NCBI GenBank assembly: GCA_030272785.1
Contig: JARXKM010000014.1
Span: 1-36,319 of the forward strand
Origin: Pseudomonadota bacterium
GTDB lineage: Bacteria; Pseudomonadota; Gammaproteobacteria; Burkholderiales; Burkholderiaceae_D
Direction of reading: 5' to 3'
DNA: 36,319 nt
A program made the position numbers and the translations under genes. The notes below the pieces were generated by a model. The model made no database searches and was not told the DNA's origin. It saw nothing but the letters and a program-made list of their open reading frames with translations. Shown here in pieces: positions 16,642-24,558 of the stretch (its first letter is position 1; the number at the start of each line of letters is the position of its first letter).

Positions 16642-17951
16642 GCCTGCGGCTGCGGCTAATGCTGGTCATCGGCCTGCCGTTCCTCGTGCTGTGGGTAGCG
16701 GCATCGACCTGGATGCTGGTCGATCTGCGCGCCGAATTCAGGGCCGCGCTGGATGAGCGGCTGGCGGCGTCAGCGCACATGGTGGCAGGCTTGCTGGCCC
16801 AATCACCGGCGAAGCAACCGGCGATGTGGCCGGCGCGCACGGTGACATCGATTGGCGCGATGAACGGGGTGGCGTGCGAAATTCGCCTGCTGCGGGGCGG
16901 CGTCGTGGCGCGCACCGCAAACAGTCCCGAGCAGCTCGGCATCGCCGCCCCCGGTTACCGGACCAGAACGATCGGCGGCGAACGCTGGCGCAGCTTCACG
17001 CTGGACGAAAATGGCGTGCGGGTGACGACCGCCGATCGCGTCGAACGCCGCCAACAATTGCTGCGCGGCGTTGCGGCTGCGGCGGCGATTCCCGTATTAA
17101 TCGCCACTGTTGGCAGCCTGCTGGCGCTTTGGATCGGTGTGCGCAATGGCCTCGCCCCGCTCGAATCGATTCGGGCCGCGCTCGCTGCGCGCGAACCGGA
17201 TGCACTACACCCCATCCCGAGCACCCGTGTGCCGGCCGAACTGTCCCCGCTGGTGGCGGCCATCAATGCGCTGCTGGCGCGCGTCGGCGGGGCGCTGGAA
17301 CGCGAGCGCCGTTTTACCGGCGATGCGGCGCATGAGCTGCGCACTCCGCTCACGGCCGTCAAGACACACATCCAGGTAGCCCGCCTGTCACCCCACTCCG
17401 ATGGCAAAGAGCTGGCGTTGCAGCATGCGGAGCAAGGAGTTCGCCGGCTGCAGCACACCATCGAACAATTGCTGATGCTCGCTCGCCTTGACGGACCGTT
17501 CCTGTTCGATAGCAATGATGTCGCCGGCGCCGCCACTGTGGCACACGCAGCGCTGGCGCAGATCGCGCCTGATTTGACGCGGCAGGTCGCTGTCGCCGCC
17601 GAAGGTCCGGACAGCGTGCTGGCGATGCCGGCCGCCCTCGCAGTGACGGCACTTCGCAATCTGCTCGACAACGCAATTCGCTATTCCCCGGTTGATAGCG
17701 AGGTGCTCTTGCGATTCGAAACGAGTGACGGGTCGATCGTGTTTTACATCGAAGATCGTGGTTGCGCAATGAGCGAGCAAGAAAGCGAGCGCGCCATCGA
17801 ACGATTCTGGCGCAATGGACGCGGACAAGGCAGCGGCCTTGGCTTGTCGATCGTCGAGACAATCGTCAAGCGTTTCGGCGGCGACCTCCGGCTCAGCGCC
17901 CGGCCGGGCGGTGGCCTTGTGGCGCGCCTGCGCTTGCCGGCGGCTGCCTAA
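16638..17951 (+). CDS. QseC-type membrane sensor histidine kinase
   Basis: The kinase of 437 residues has a first membrane helix (about 7-28), a periplasmic sensor loop (about 29-142), a second helix (about 143-166) and then a HAMP-like linker. The H box FTGDAAHELRTPLTA has phospho-acceptor H232. The ATPase domain has N box NLLDNAIRYSP and G boxes including GSGLGLSIVE. The periplasmic loop has one cysteine (C80) and no recognisable ligand fold. The start overlaps the regulator stop, so the two are a coupled pair. It ends 17 bp from the convergent DUF302 gene. Confidence 0.92.
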   Translation: MSLRLRLMLVIGLPFLVLWVAASTWMLVDLRAEFRAALDERLAASAHMVAGLLAQSPAKQPAMWPARTVTSIGAMNGVACEIRLLRGGVVARTANSPEQLGIAAPGYRTRTIGGERWRSFTLDENGVRVTTADRVERRQQLLRGVAAAAAIPVLIATVGSLLALWIGVRNGLAPLESIRAALAAREPDALHPIPSTRVPAELSPLVAAINALLARVGGALERERRFTGDAAHELRTPLTAVKTHIQVARLSPHSDGKELALQHAEQGVRRLQHTIEQLLMLARLDGPFLFDSNDVAGAATVAHAALAQIAPDLTRQVAVAAEGPDSVLAMPAALAVTALRNLLDNAIRYSPVDSEVLLRFETSDGSIVFYIEDRGCAMSEQESERAIERFWRNGRGQGSGLGLSIVETIVKRFGGDLRLSARPGGGLVARLRLPAAA

Positions 17952-17968
17952 AGCCGGCCGGCGCCACC

Positions 17969-18361
17969 CTACACGGCAGCCATTACCCGTTGCAACCGCT
18001 GGCGCACCTCGCCGGCGAGCGCGGCGATGTCGGGCTTGCCGACCAGCTTGAGTACTGCATCGGTGTCCATGAATTCCACGCTGACGTTGCCATCGGCGAC
18101 TTCGCGCACCAGTACATTACACGGCAGCAGCAGGCCGATCGAAGGCTCGGCCTGGATCGCCCGCTGTGCCAGCGCAGGGTTGCATGCGCCCAGTATCCGG
18201 TACGCCGGCATGTCGGCATTCAGCTTCTTTTTCAGGGTGGCGGCGACGTCAATGTCGCTCAAGATGCCGAATCCTTCCGTCTGCAAGGCCGCTGTAACAC
18301 GTTGAATCGCCTCGTCGAACGCGCAGGACACCGTCTTGCCAAATCCGTAGTGGCTTGTCAT
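17969..18361 (-). CDS. DUF302 domain protein (cytoplasmic)
   Basis: This 130-residue protein has the DUF302 fold pattern: FDEAIQRVTAALQTEGFGILSDIDVAATLKKKL in two blocks, then YRILGACNPALAQRAI and IGLLLPCNVLVRE. Cysteines C13, C60 and C81 are present; the latter two lie in the most conserved blocks. There is no signal peptide. DUF302 proteins have no settled function but are frequent beside sulfur, redox and metal genes. It diverges from the BigR-like operon, and its promoter overlaps that operon's promoter inside one operator, so it should respond to the same signal. GAGAGAGA precedes the ATG. Confidence 0.85.
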   Translation of the reverse strand: MTSHYGFGKTVSCAFDEAIQRVTAALQTEGFGILSDIDVAATLKKKLNADMPAYRILGACNPALAQRAIQAEPSIGLLLPCNVLVREVADGNVSVEFMDTDAVLKLVGKPDIAALAGEVRQRLQRVMAAV

Positions 18362-18414
18362 TTTCTCTCTCTAGTTGATGATGGTTCCGTGACCGCAGCG
18401 CGGCCTGCGCCTAT

Positions 18415-18443
18415 ATTATATTGATTTATATTTTATTGTGCAA
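18415..18443 (-). promoter_or_regulatory. Promoter of the DUF302 gene
   Basis: Read on the minus strand, a -35 TTGCAC (18443-18438), 17-base spacer and -10 TATAAT (18420-18415) form a near-consensus sigma-70 promoter. The start would be near 18408, 47 bases before the DUF302 ATG. Both elements lie inside the inverted-repeat operator. Confidence 0.7.
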
Positions 18444-18449
18444 TATAAT
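18421..18449 (+). promoter_or_regulatory. Promoter of the bigR-like operon
   Basis: A -35 TTGATT (18421-18426), 17-base spacer and consensus -10 TATAAT (18444-18449) are visible. The start is near 18456, leaving a leader of about 29 bases with AAGGA at 18470-18474 before the ATG at 18485. The -35 and -10 of this promoter are interleaved with those of the opposite-strand promoter. Confidence 0.72.
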
Positions 18450-18484
18450 ATTTACGTGCAAGCTGAAACAAGGAATGATCGACC

Positions 18485-18817
18485 ATGAACCAACCCGTCC
18501 AGTTTGACCCGGCCGCGATGCGCGCGGCGGCATCGCAGGCATGCGGCCTGCTGAAAGTGCTCGCCAACCCGGACCGGCTGCTGCTGCTGTGCCAGCTTTC
18601 GCAAGGCCCACTTTGCGTGAGCGAGCTCGAAACTATCCTGGGGATTCAGCAACCCACCCTTTCCCAGCAGCTCGGCGTGCTACGCGACGAAGCGCTGGTG
18701 ACGACGCGGCGCGAAGGAAAGCAGATCTTCTACAGCATCGCCAGCAACGAGGCAATGGCGGTGATGGAGACACTGTACCGACTATATTGTGGGAAACCGA
18801 AGGGAGCAACATCATGA
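18485..18817 (+). CDS. bigR: BigR/SqrR-type ArsR-family persulfide-responsive repressor
   Basis: This winged-helix repressor of 110 residues contains [23 protein letters not shown] and the recognition helix [16 protein letters not shown]36 and C102 are 66 residues apart, the same spacing as the sensing pair in SqrR (C41/C107) and BigR (C42/C108), which form a di- or tetrasulfide bridge on reaction with persulfide. C44 and C20 are extra. The gene lies directly downstream of an AT-rich inverted repeat and heads an operon of sulfur transport and persulfide oxidation genes, as expected for this group. Its TGA overlaps the next start (ATGA). Confidence 0.88.
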   Translation: MNQPVQFDPAAMRAAASQACGLLKVLANPDRLLLLCQLSQGPLCVSELETILGIQQPTLSQQLGVLRDEALVTTRREGKQIFYSIASNEAMAVMETLYRLYCGKPKGATS

Positions 18818-19245
18818 TGATCGATTGGGCAAATTTCACGCCGTGGGCCTCGCTGGCCGGCGGTGCATTAATCGGACTGGCCGCGGCGCTGTTGGTGCTG
18901 TTCAACGGCCGCATCGCTGGCATCAGCGGCATCCTTGGCGGCCTGCTGCAATGGCCGAAGGGCGACATCGCGTGGCGCATCGCATTCCTGCTCGGCCTGG
19001 TCGGCGCCCCTGCCGCCTATGGCCTGTTCGCCCCCGTGCCCGCAGTGCAAGTCGATGCCGGCACCGCCACGCTCGTTGTCGCCGGCCTGCTGGTCGGCGT
19101 TGGCACGCGCTATGGAGCCGGCTGCACCAGCGGCCACGGCGTGTGCGGGCTGTCGCGACTGTCGCCGCGCTCGCTTGTGGCCACGGCGGCCTTCATGGCG
19201 GCCGGCTTCGTCACCGTTTTCATCGTTCGTCACCTCATCGGATAA
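18814..19245 (+). CDS. YeeE/YedE family transporter subunit, first half
   Basis: This membrane protein of 143 residues has about four helices. It carries the YeeE/YedE marker segment [24 protein letters not shown], with two cysteines in the pore-type motif. YeeE proteins import thiosulfate, and split pairs of this kind (PmpA/PmpB) occur beside BigR and persulfide dioxygenase genes. The start ATG overlaps the bigR stop and is preceded by AGGGAG. It works with the following gene as the two halves of a transporter. Confidence 0.85.
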   Translation: MMIDWANFTPWASLAGGALIGLAAALLVLFNGRIAGISGILGGLLQWPKGDIAWRIAFLLGLVGAPAAYGLFAPVPAVQVDAGTATLVVAGLLVGVGTRYGAGCTSGHGVCGLSRLSPRSLVATAAFMAAGFVTVFIVRHLIG

Positions 19246-19255
19246 GGAGCACCTC

Positions 19256-19690
19256 ATGCACATCATCATGGCACTCGTGGTCGGCTTGGTCTTCGGCATC
19301 GGCCTGATCATCTCCGGCATGACCGATCCGTCCAAGGTCATCGGCTTCCTTGACCTCGCGGGCCGCTGGGATCCCTCGCTCGGTTTCGTCATGGGCGGCG
19401 CCATCCTGGTCGGGCTGGTCGCGTTCCGTTTTGCCGCCGGGCGCGACAGGTCGCTGCTCGGCGACCTCATGCGCCTGCCCACCGCAACCCATATCGACCG
19501 CCGGCTGGTACTGGGCGGACTGGCCTTCGGCACTGGCTGGGGACTGGCCGGCTACTGCCCCGGCCCGGCGCTGGCATCGCTCGCCAGCGGCGGCAATAAG
19601 CCGCTCATTTTTGGCGCGGCAATGCTGGCCGGCATGGTGATCTTCGAATTGCTGGAACGCCTGCCGGCGCGCCGCAAGCAAGCAGCCTGA
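19256..19690 (+). CDS. YeeE/YedE family transporter subunit, second half
   Basis: The protein of 144 residues has about four helices. It starts with the typical GLVFGIGLIISGMTDPSKVIGFLDL and contains GWGLAGYCPGPALASL, the second YeeE/YedE cysteine motif. TAAGGAG (19243-19249), overlapping the stop of the first half, gives a strong start at 19256. Together the two proteins carry the symmetrical motifs that a fused YeeE has in a single chain. The substrate is probably thiosulfate or a related sulfur species, by family and context. Confidence 0.87.
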   Translation: MHIIMALVVGLVFGIGLIISGMTDPSKVIGFLDLAGRWDPSLGFVMGGAILVGLVAFRFAAGRDRSLLGDLMRLPTATHIDRRLVLGGLAFGTGWGLAGYCPGPALASLASGGNKPLIFGAAMLAGMVIFELLERLPARRKQAA

Positions 19691-19701
19691 GGGCCAACGC
19701 C

Positions 19702-20502
19702 ATGTTGATCGTGCTCGCATTGGGACTGGTCGTCGGCGTCATCCTCGCGCTTACCGGCGCCGGCGGTGGCATCCTCGCGGTGCCGCTTCTGGTATTCGGC
19801 ATCCAGATGGGCGTCGCCCAGGCCGGCCCGATCGGCCTGTTAGCAGTTGGCATGGCCGCTGCGCTGGGCGCAGTGCTGGGGCTGCGCGAGGGCATTGTGC
19901 GCTACCGCGCCGCCATGCTGATCGCCGCGGCCGGCATGCTGCTTTCGCCGCTCGGCTTGTGGCTGGCGCACCGGCTCGACAACCGCTGGCTCAGCATCCT
20001 GTTCGCTATGATCCTGCTGCTGGTGGCCTTCCGCACCTTCCGGCAGGCGACGCGCCCGCCGGTTGCCGTCGCGGCCAATATCCATTCTCTGCATCCGTGC
20101 AAACGCGATGGCGCAACGGGCCGCTTCATCTGGACCAGCAGTTGCGCGCGGGCGCTGGCGCTGTCGGGCACCGTCGCCGGCCTGCTTTCCGGCCTGCTCG
20201 GTGTCGGCGGCGGGTTCGTCATGGTGCCCGCGCTGCAGCGCTACACCGATCTGGCGATGCGATCAGTCGTGGCCACCTCGCTGGCGGTGATCGCCCTGGT
20301 GTCGGTGACCGGTGTCGTCACCAGCGCCGCCACTGGCGGCATGGTGTGGAGCGTCGCGATTCCGTTTTCCGCCGGTGCTCTTGCCGGCATGCTGGGCGGC
20401 CGGATGGTATCGGCGCGCCTGGCCGGCCCCCATCTTCAGATCGGCTTCGCCGTTGTGTCGGCCGCGGTTGCCGTCGGCATGATCGTCAAGTCGGCATTGT
20501 AA
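19702..20502 (+). CDS. TauE/SafE (DUF81) family sulfite/anion exporter
   Basis: This inner-membrane protein of 266 residues is built of two repeats. The first has LTGAGGGILAVPLLVF and the second LLGVGGGFVMVPAL, the duplicated glycine-rich signatures of TauE/SafE. About eight helices are visible, with a central loop containing HSLHPCKRDG. Members next to persulfide dioxygenases are thought to export sulfite, the dioxygenase product. It starts 12 bp after the YeeE-type gene without a clear strong ribosome-binding site, so coupling is likely. Confidence 0.88.
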   Translation: MLIVLALGLVVGVILALTGAGGGILAVPLLVFGIQMGVAQAGPIGLLAVGMAAALGAVLGLREGIVRYRAAMLIAAAGMLLSPLGLWLAHRLDNRWLSILFAMILLLVAFRTFRQATRPPVAVAANIHSLHPCKRDGATGRFIWTSSCARALALSGTVAGLLSGLLGVGGGFVMVPALQRYTDLAMRSVVATSLAVIALVSVTGVVTSAATGGMVWSVAIPFSAGALAGMLGGRMVSARLAGPHLQIGFAVVSAAVAVGMIVKSAL

Positions 20503-20536
20503 ACTGCCTTTAACCTCGCCTCTTTGGAGACCTGCG

Positions 20537-21238
20537 ATGAACCTCAATCCTATTCAACTGTTCGATGTCGAATCGTCGACCTTTACGTATATCCTGGTCG
20601 CCGACGACGATAAGTCAGCGGTGATCATTGACCCGGTCGAGCGACATTGGGCGCGCGACCTGGCCCATATTGAGCGGCTCGATCTGCAGCTTGCCTACGT
20701 GCTGGAAACGCACGCGCACGCCGACCACGTGACGTCGGCCGGCAGACTGCGTGAGGTCACCGGCGCCCAAGCCGCTGTTCCATCCGGCTGCGGCATTACG
20801 CCGGCCGAGGTGCAGCTCAACGATGGCGACGTCATCCGCTTCGGCGCCGATGAACGGATCGAGGTGCTGCACACGCCGGGCCACACCGGGGGCAGCGTCA
20901 GTTACCTGTGGCGCGGCAACGTGTTTACCGGCGACACGCTACTGATCGACGGCTGCGGACGCACCGACTTTCAGAGTGGCAGCTCGGCGGCCCTTTACGA
21001 CAGCGTCGTCGGCAAGCTGTTTACGCTGCCCGATGCAACGCGCATGTGGCCCGGCCATGACTACAAGGGGCAATCGGTATCGACGATCGGCTGGGAGAAG
21101 CACCACAATGCGCGCCTTGCCAACCGCAGCAAGGAAGAATTTTCCGCCTTGATGGCGTCGCTGAACCTGCCAAAGCCGAAGCTGATCGACATCGCCGTGC
21201 CCGCCAACCAGAATCTGGGGCTGCCGCATGGCGCATGA
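20537..21238 (+). CDS. ETHE1-type persulfide dioxygenase
   Basis: The enzyme of 233 residues has the metal motif HAHADH (59-64), HTPGHTGGSVSY, the ETHE1-specific block GCGRTDFQSGSS and MWPGHDYKGQSVSTIGWEK. These match human ETHE1 and type I bacterial PDO, which oxidise glutathione persulfide to sulfite and glutathione with ferrous iron. TTTGGAGA is present shortly before the ATG. It is the second of three persulfide-dioxygenase-type genes in this window and the one in the BigR-type operon. Its 3' end overlaps the methyltransferase gene by 11 bp. Confidence 0.93.
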   Translation: MNLNPIQLFDVESSTFTYILVADDDKSAVIIDPVERHWARDLAHIERLDLQLAYVLETHAHADHVTSAGRLREVTGAQAAVPSGCGITPAEVQLNDGDVIRFGADERIEVLHTPGHTGGSVSYLWRGNVFTGDTLLIDGCGRTDFQSGSSAALYDSVVGKLFTLPDATRMWPGHDYKGQSVSTIGWEKHHNARLANRSKEEFSALMASLNLPKPKLIDIAVPANQNLGLPHGA

Positions 21239-21863
21239 CAATTACTTCAGCGATCCGATGCAAACCTGGGACGCGCGCTTTGGCGGCCCGGATTTCTTGT
21301 TCGGTACGGCGCCGAACGCCTATCTGGCCAGCCACCGCGCGCTGATCGCTGCCGGCAAATCGGTGTTGGCCGTAGCTGATGGCGAAGGCAGGAACAGCGT
21401 CTGGCTGGCGCAGCAAGGCCTGCTGGTCGACGCCTTCGATATTTCCCCGGTCGGAGTTGCGAAGGCTGACGAACTGGCACGCCACGCTGGCGTCAGCGTG
21501 AACCTGCACGTGAATGATTGCGACTCCTGGGATTGGCAACCCGAAGCCTACGATACCGTAGTTGCAATATTTATCCAGTTTGCCGGACCGGAGATGCGGC
21601 GGCGCCTGTTTGCCCGCATGGTCGCTACGCTCAAGCCAGGTGGCTACCTGATCGTGCAGGGTTACACGCCCAAGCAACTCGACTACAAAACTGGCGGCCC
21701 GGGCTTGCTGGACCACCTGTACACCGGTGACATGATGCGCGAAGCGTTTGCCGCGCTCGAGTTCATCGAACTGTGCGAGTACGACGGCGTGCTTGACGAA
21801 GGCACCCAGCATGTCGGCCCCTCCGCCCTGCTCGGCATGGTGGCGCGCAAGCCAGCCGCGTGA
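21228..21863 (+). CDS. Class I SAM-dependent methyltransferase
   Basis: The product of 211 residues has motif I in VLAVADGEGRNSVWLAQQG, an acidic strand-2 end (VDAFDISPVGVAKA) and the motif LKPGGYLIVQGYTPKQLDY. The pattern resembles TehB and small thiol or chalcogen methyltransferases. It overlaps the ETHE1-type gene, so it belongs to the sulfur operon. S-methylation of sulfide or a small thiol is a reasonable guess from context, not shown by sequence. It ends 6 bp from the convergent dsrE-like gene. Confidence 0.82.
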   Translation: MAHDNYFSDPMQTWDARFGGPDFLFGTAPNAYLASHRALIAAGKSVLAVADGEGRNSVWLAQQGLLVDAFDISPVGVAKADELARHAGVSVNLHVNDCDSWDWQPEAYDTVVAIFIQFAGPEMRRRLFARMVATLKPGGYLIVQGYTPKQLDYKTGGPGLLDHLYTGDMMREAFAALEFIELCEYDGVLDEGTQHVGPSALLGMVARKPAA

Positions 21864-21869
21864 CAACGG

Positions 21870-22298
21870 CTAAGGCTTGATGTAGACGTAGCCTTCCTGC
21901 GCTTGCAGCCGGCTCACTTCGGCGACGCCGGAAGGCACGATCGTCGCCTCGGGAATCACGCGCTTGCGGTCGATCTTGCGTGCCTCCAGCGTGTTATTGC
22001 AGACACGGAACTGGACATTCCGGTTGGCCAGTTCCTGCACCACGGCGTCGTAAGGATTGCCGTTCTTGTCCTTTGCACCGTCGAGCAGGAAGTCGATGCC
22101 AGGTCCATGCGTGACGACCACGATCTTCGCCTTGGGACTGGCGTTTAGGTGATTACGGATATTGTTCAGGCCAGCCATCGGGTTGCTGCCGTCATTCATG
22201 TGATACACGACCTTCTCTTCCCTGTCCGCCGCTCCGGCGACGGAGCAGGCAGCGAATGCAAGGACCAGTAAGGCAAAGAGGGTACGAACGATTTTCAT
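21870..22298 (-). CDS. Exported DsrE-family protein
   Basis: This protein of 142 residues has a signal peptide (LFALLVLAFAACSVAGA) and then a DsrE/DsrF-like domain. It includes VVYHMNDGS, IVVVTHGPGIDFLL, VQFRVCNNTLEARKI and the final VSRLQAQEGYVYIKP. One cysteine, in RVCNNTL, sits where DsrE-type sulfur carriers hold the reactive residue. Periplasmic DsrE-like proteins are common at the ends of sox operons; a sulfur-binding role is likely but unproved. The ATG at 22298 has CGGAG upstream. It is the last gene of the leftward sox block. Confidence 0.83.
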   Translation of the reverse strand: MKIVRTLFALLVLAFAACSVAGAADREEKVVYHMNDGSNPMAGLNNIRNHLNASPKAKIVVVTHGPGIDFLLDGAKDKNGNPYDAVVQELANRNVQFRVCNNTLEARKIDRKRVIPEATIVPSGVAEVSRLQAQEGYVYIKP

Positions 22299-22329
22299 GG
22301 AAGCTCCGTGTGATTGACGTGGTGGGGTA

Positions 22330-23349
22330 CTACTTTGCCAGCAGGCTCTCGCGCTCCATGAGCAGGTACGTCTGATAGGCATTGATCCGGTTGGCCTGGA
22401 CGAAGGCCGGATAGGAAGCAAACGTCTTCCATTCGGTTTTTTGATAGGCCTCCTCGAACGGTATCATGTCGGCCACCGCATCGCCCATCGCGCGGCGCAG
22501 GAAGAGCAGGTACGATCGGGTCAGCTGCAGGTCCTTGAGCGGCTCGCGCGACATTTCGCCGTGACCGGGGACTACGACTGCCGGCGCAATCTTCAACATC
22601 TCGTCGAGGGCACCGAGCCAGACCTTGCTGTCCGCTTCGCCGACGAATGGAATCCTCCCAGTGAAGAACAGGTCGCCGGCAAACAGCATCTTGTCTTCGT
22701 CGACCGCGAGCATGATGTCTTCCGGCGAATGCGCGCCCGACATGTCGATCACCCGAAAATGCACGCCTCCGAGCGCGAACTGAATCGTCTTCCCCGCATC
22801 GAAATGCAGCCAGCGGTCGGCCGGCACCAGCCGCGTCTTCTCGTTGACCCACGGCTTGAGATCGTTCTTGCGCTGCGCCAGTCGCGATGGTGCGATGTCC
22901 GACGCGAGATACTGACGGCCATTTTCATGCGCCCATACTTCAGCCCCGGCCGCCTTGAACGCCTGCAGTCCGTAGAAATGGTCGGCATGGTAATGGCTGA
23001 CGATGACACGCCGGATCGGCTGCGCCGTGACGGTGCGGATCGCGCTGACCATTGCCTCGCCGAGAGCCGGCGTGCCGAGCGCGTCGAATACCACCACACC
23101 GGCCGGCGTGACGACAAATCCCGCATTCGACATGAAGCCCTGGTTGGCCGGATCGGCCATGCCGGTATGGCCGTGGAAATAATACACATGCGGGGATATC
23201 TTCACCGGCGTCAGCACCATCTGCTGCGCGCAGGCCGAGCCGGCGGCGAACGCCAGTACCGCCGCTGCCAGGCTGAAAAGCCAACTGCGCCCCCCCTGCG
23301 GCGCGGCTCTCGATCGTTCGGTGTCTTCGTTTTTCACGGCGGCTCTCAT
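22330..23349 (-). CDS. SoxH-like periplasmic metallo-beta-lactamase fold hydrolase
   Basis: The protein of about 339 residues has a signal region ending near ACAQQ (residue about 43). The metal motif is SHYHADHFYG, followed by DMSGAHSPEDIML, FAGDLFFTGRIPF and VVPGHGE, which complete the binuclear metal site. This is the SoxH-type branch, whose role in sulfur oxidation is not established. It lies 9 bp after the thioredoxin gene and before the dsrE-like gene, in the tail of the sox operon. It is not a persulfide dioxygenase of the three other classes in the window: the protein is exported and has a different C-terminus. Confidence 0.78.
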   Translation of the reverse strand: MRAAVKNEDTERSRAAPQGGRSWLFSLAAAVLAFAAGSACAQQMVLTPVKISPHVYYFHGHTGMADPANQGFMSNAGFVVTPAGVVVFDALGTPALGEAMVSAIRTVTAQPIRRVIVSHYHADHFYGLQAFKAAGAEVWAHENGRQYLASDIAPSRLAQRKNDLKPWVNEKTRLVPADRWLHFDAGKTIQFALGGVHFRVIDMSGAHSPEDIMLAVDEDKMLFAGDLFFTGRIPFVGEADSKVWLGALDEMLKIAPAVVVPGHGEMSREPLKDLQLTRSYLLFLRRAMGDAVADMIPFEEAYQKTEWKTFASYPAFVQANRINAYQTYLLMERESLLAK

Positions 23350-23358
23350 TGGAAGAAA

Positions 23359-23922
23359 TCAGGGTTTGGGATCGATCGAGCGCAGCGAAGCGGCGCCCGC
23401 CAGTTTGGCGCGCGCGTCGTCGAGGGCCCGGTCAAGGTAGGCGCCGTACATGCCGGCGACGTCGCCGCCAAGCAGCGGCGCGGTCAGCAGCTTGCCGTCG
23501 CGGTCGAGCATGACGACGGACGGCGCCACCGTCAGGCCATAGCGCGCCGCCAGCAAGCTGCCGCTGGTGCGCTCGCTGTGAAATCCGGCCAGCGGCGCCG
23601 TGGAGGTCAACTCCAGTTCGCGCACGACGAGTCGGTCCGCCTCGCGCGGCGTGCGCGTCAGCGGCGCCAGGTAATTGCGGCGCACGACGGCACAATACTG
23701 GCACTCCGGCAGCGAAAACAATAGGACGAGTGGGCTACCGCGCGTGGCGGCGAGTGCGCTGTCGGCATGCAGGTCGACCGGCGCCGCCAGTGCAGGGCTG
23801 GCGGCAGCTTCGGCACTGCCGGCGAACACGCCGCAGATCGCCAACGCGGCCAACAGCGGCACCGCATGGCTGGCAGGTCGACCGCGATTCGATGACGAAT
23901 AGAATCTCATTGCGCTGTTCAC
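23359..23922 (-). CDS. Exported thioredoxin-fold protein with CQYC (SoxS/SoxW-like)
   Basis: The product of about 187 residues has an N-terminal hydrophobic signal (VPLLAALAICGVFAGSAEA). The thioredoxin-like domain has active site LPECQYCAVV (C74, C77) and the cis-proline region LTVAPSVVMLD. The motif CxYC resembles SoxS-type thioredoxins that keep the SoxY carrier cysteine reductively active; SoxW is the alternative. The start is unsure: GTG at 23922 or ATG at 23910, neither with a good ribosome-binding site. The 1-base spacing from the rhodanese gene suggests translational coupling. Confidence 0.72.
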   Translation of the reverse strand: MNSAMRFYSSSNRGRPASHAVPLLAALAICGVFAGSAEAAASPALAAPVDLHADSALAATRGSPLVLLFSLPECQYCAVVRRNYLAPLTRTPREADRLVVRELELTSTAPLAGFHSERTSGSLLAARYGLTVAPSVVMLDRDGKLLTAPLLGGDVAGMYGAYLDRALDDARAKLAGAASLRSIDPKP

Positions 23923-23923
23923 G

Positions 23924-24526
23924 TCAAAGCTTTGGCATGGTCATGCGTTCTTTATCGAGCTTGTAGCTCCACGGCAGATCAGCGTTCTTCCAGCCATTCA
24001 CCACACGCTGGCCCTGCTTTGGCCCGCTGGTGGCGATATCGCCTTCAAAGCCGTCGACCACGCTAAACACGTTCGAATAGCCCAACTGGGTCAGCAGCGT
24101 GGCGGCGCGTGCGCTGCGGTCCCCCGAGCGGCACATGACGATGACCACATCGCCCTTGCCGAGGCCTTTGGCCGCCATCCTCCGCGCCAGATCCGGGCCG
24201 AAGTCGCTGTTCACCTCGAGTTTGAAGCGGCCGGCCTTGTCGTCCCACGGCGCATCGTCCGGATGCTCGACGTAAGCGATGTTGGCATCGGCGACGGTGG
24301 GCATGCCGACATACGAGACCTCATAGCGCGTGCGCACGTCGACGAAAAACGCCTTTGCGCCCAGCTTCTGTTTGAGGGCATACGCTTCGCGCGCATCGAG
24401 GTAGCGGCCGGCCGTAGTCTGCTTGCTGGCCGGTACCGCCGCCGCCTCGACTGCTCGCGCCTGAGTGTGCGCAACGGCCAGCGTAGCGCAGGCAGAGGCG
24501 ATGAGGATCCAGTTCTTGACGCGCAT
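23924..24526 (-). CDS. Exported rhodanese-like protein
   Basis: The protein of 200 residues from the ATG at 24526 has a signal peptide ending near TQARA and a single rhodanese domain. Landmarks are FFVDVRTRYEVSYVGMPTVADANIAYVEH, the active-site loop VIVMCRSGDRSARAA, and VVDGFEGD. The loop CRSGDRS fits sulfurtransferases of this exported type. AGGGAAG lies just before the chosen ATG; a second possible start at 24562 overlaps the soxB stop (ATGA). A periplasmic rhodanese directly after soxB probably handles sulfane sulfur released during thiosulfate oxidation. Confidence 0.83.
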   Translation of the reverse strand: MRVKNWILIASACATLAVAHTQARAVEAAAVPASKQTTAGRYLDAREAYALKQKLGAKAFFVDVRTRYEVSYVGMPTVADANIAYVEHPDDAPWDDKAGRFKLEVNSDFGPDLARRMAAKGLGKGDVVIVMCRSGDRSARAATLLTQLGYSNVFSVVDGFEGDIATSGPKQGQRVVNGWKNADLPWSYKLDKERMTMPKL

Positions 24527-24558
24527 GTGCTTCCCTGCCGAGTTGGTTGAAATGGTGT

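Larger units (their letters stand above)
18413..18451. promoter_or_regulatory. Operator of the BigR/SqrR-type repressor
   Basis: The inverted repeat ATATTATATTG (18413-18423) and CAATATAATAT (18441-18451) has perfect 11-base arms and a 17-base AT-rich centre. It covers the core promoters on both strands. AT-rich dyads of this kind are the known binding sites of BigR-family repressors. Binding here would shut off both the repressor operon and the divergent DUF302 gene. Confidence 0.8.

Noticed and set aside
17935-17968. GCCGGC repeats after the histidine kinase gene
   Set aside because: GC-rich self-pairing is common here and no T-run follows.
22330-23349. Fourth persulfide dioxygenase at the SoxH-like gene
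   Set aside because: It has the beta-lactamase fold but is exported and lacks the conserved blocks of ETHE1, Blh and CstB types; SoxH-like is the better fit.
22441-23724. Plus-strand open frame (427 codons) opposite the soxH-like and thioredoxin genes
   Set aside because: It spans two well-supported opposite-strand genes and has low-complexity composition.
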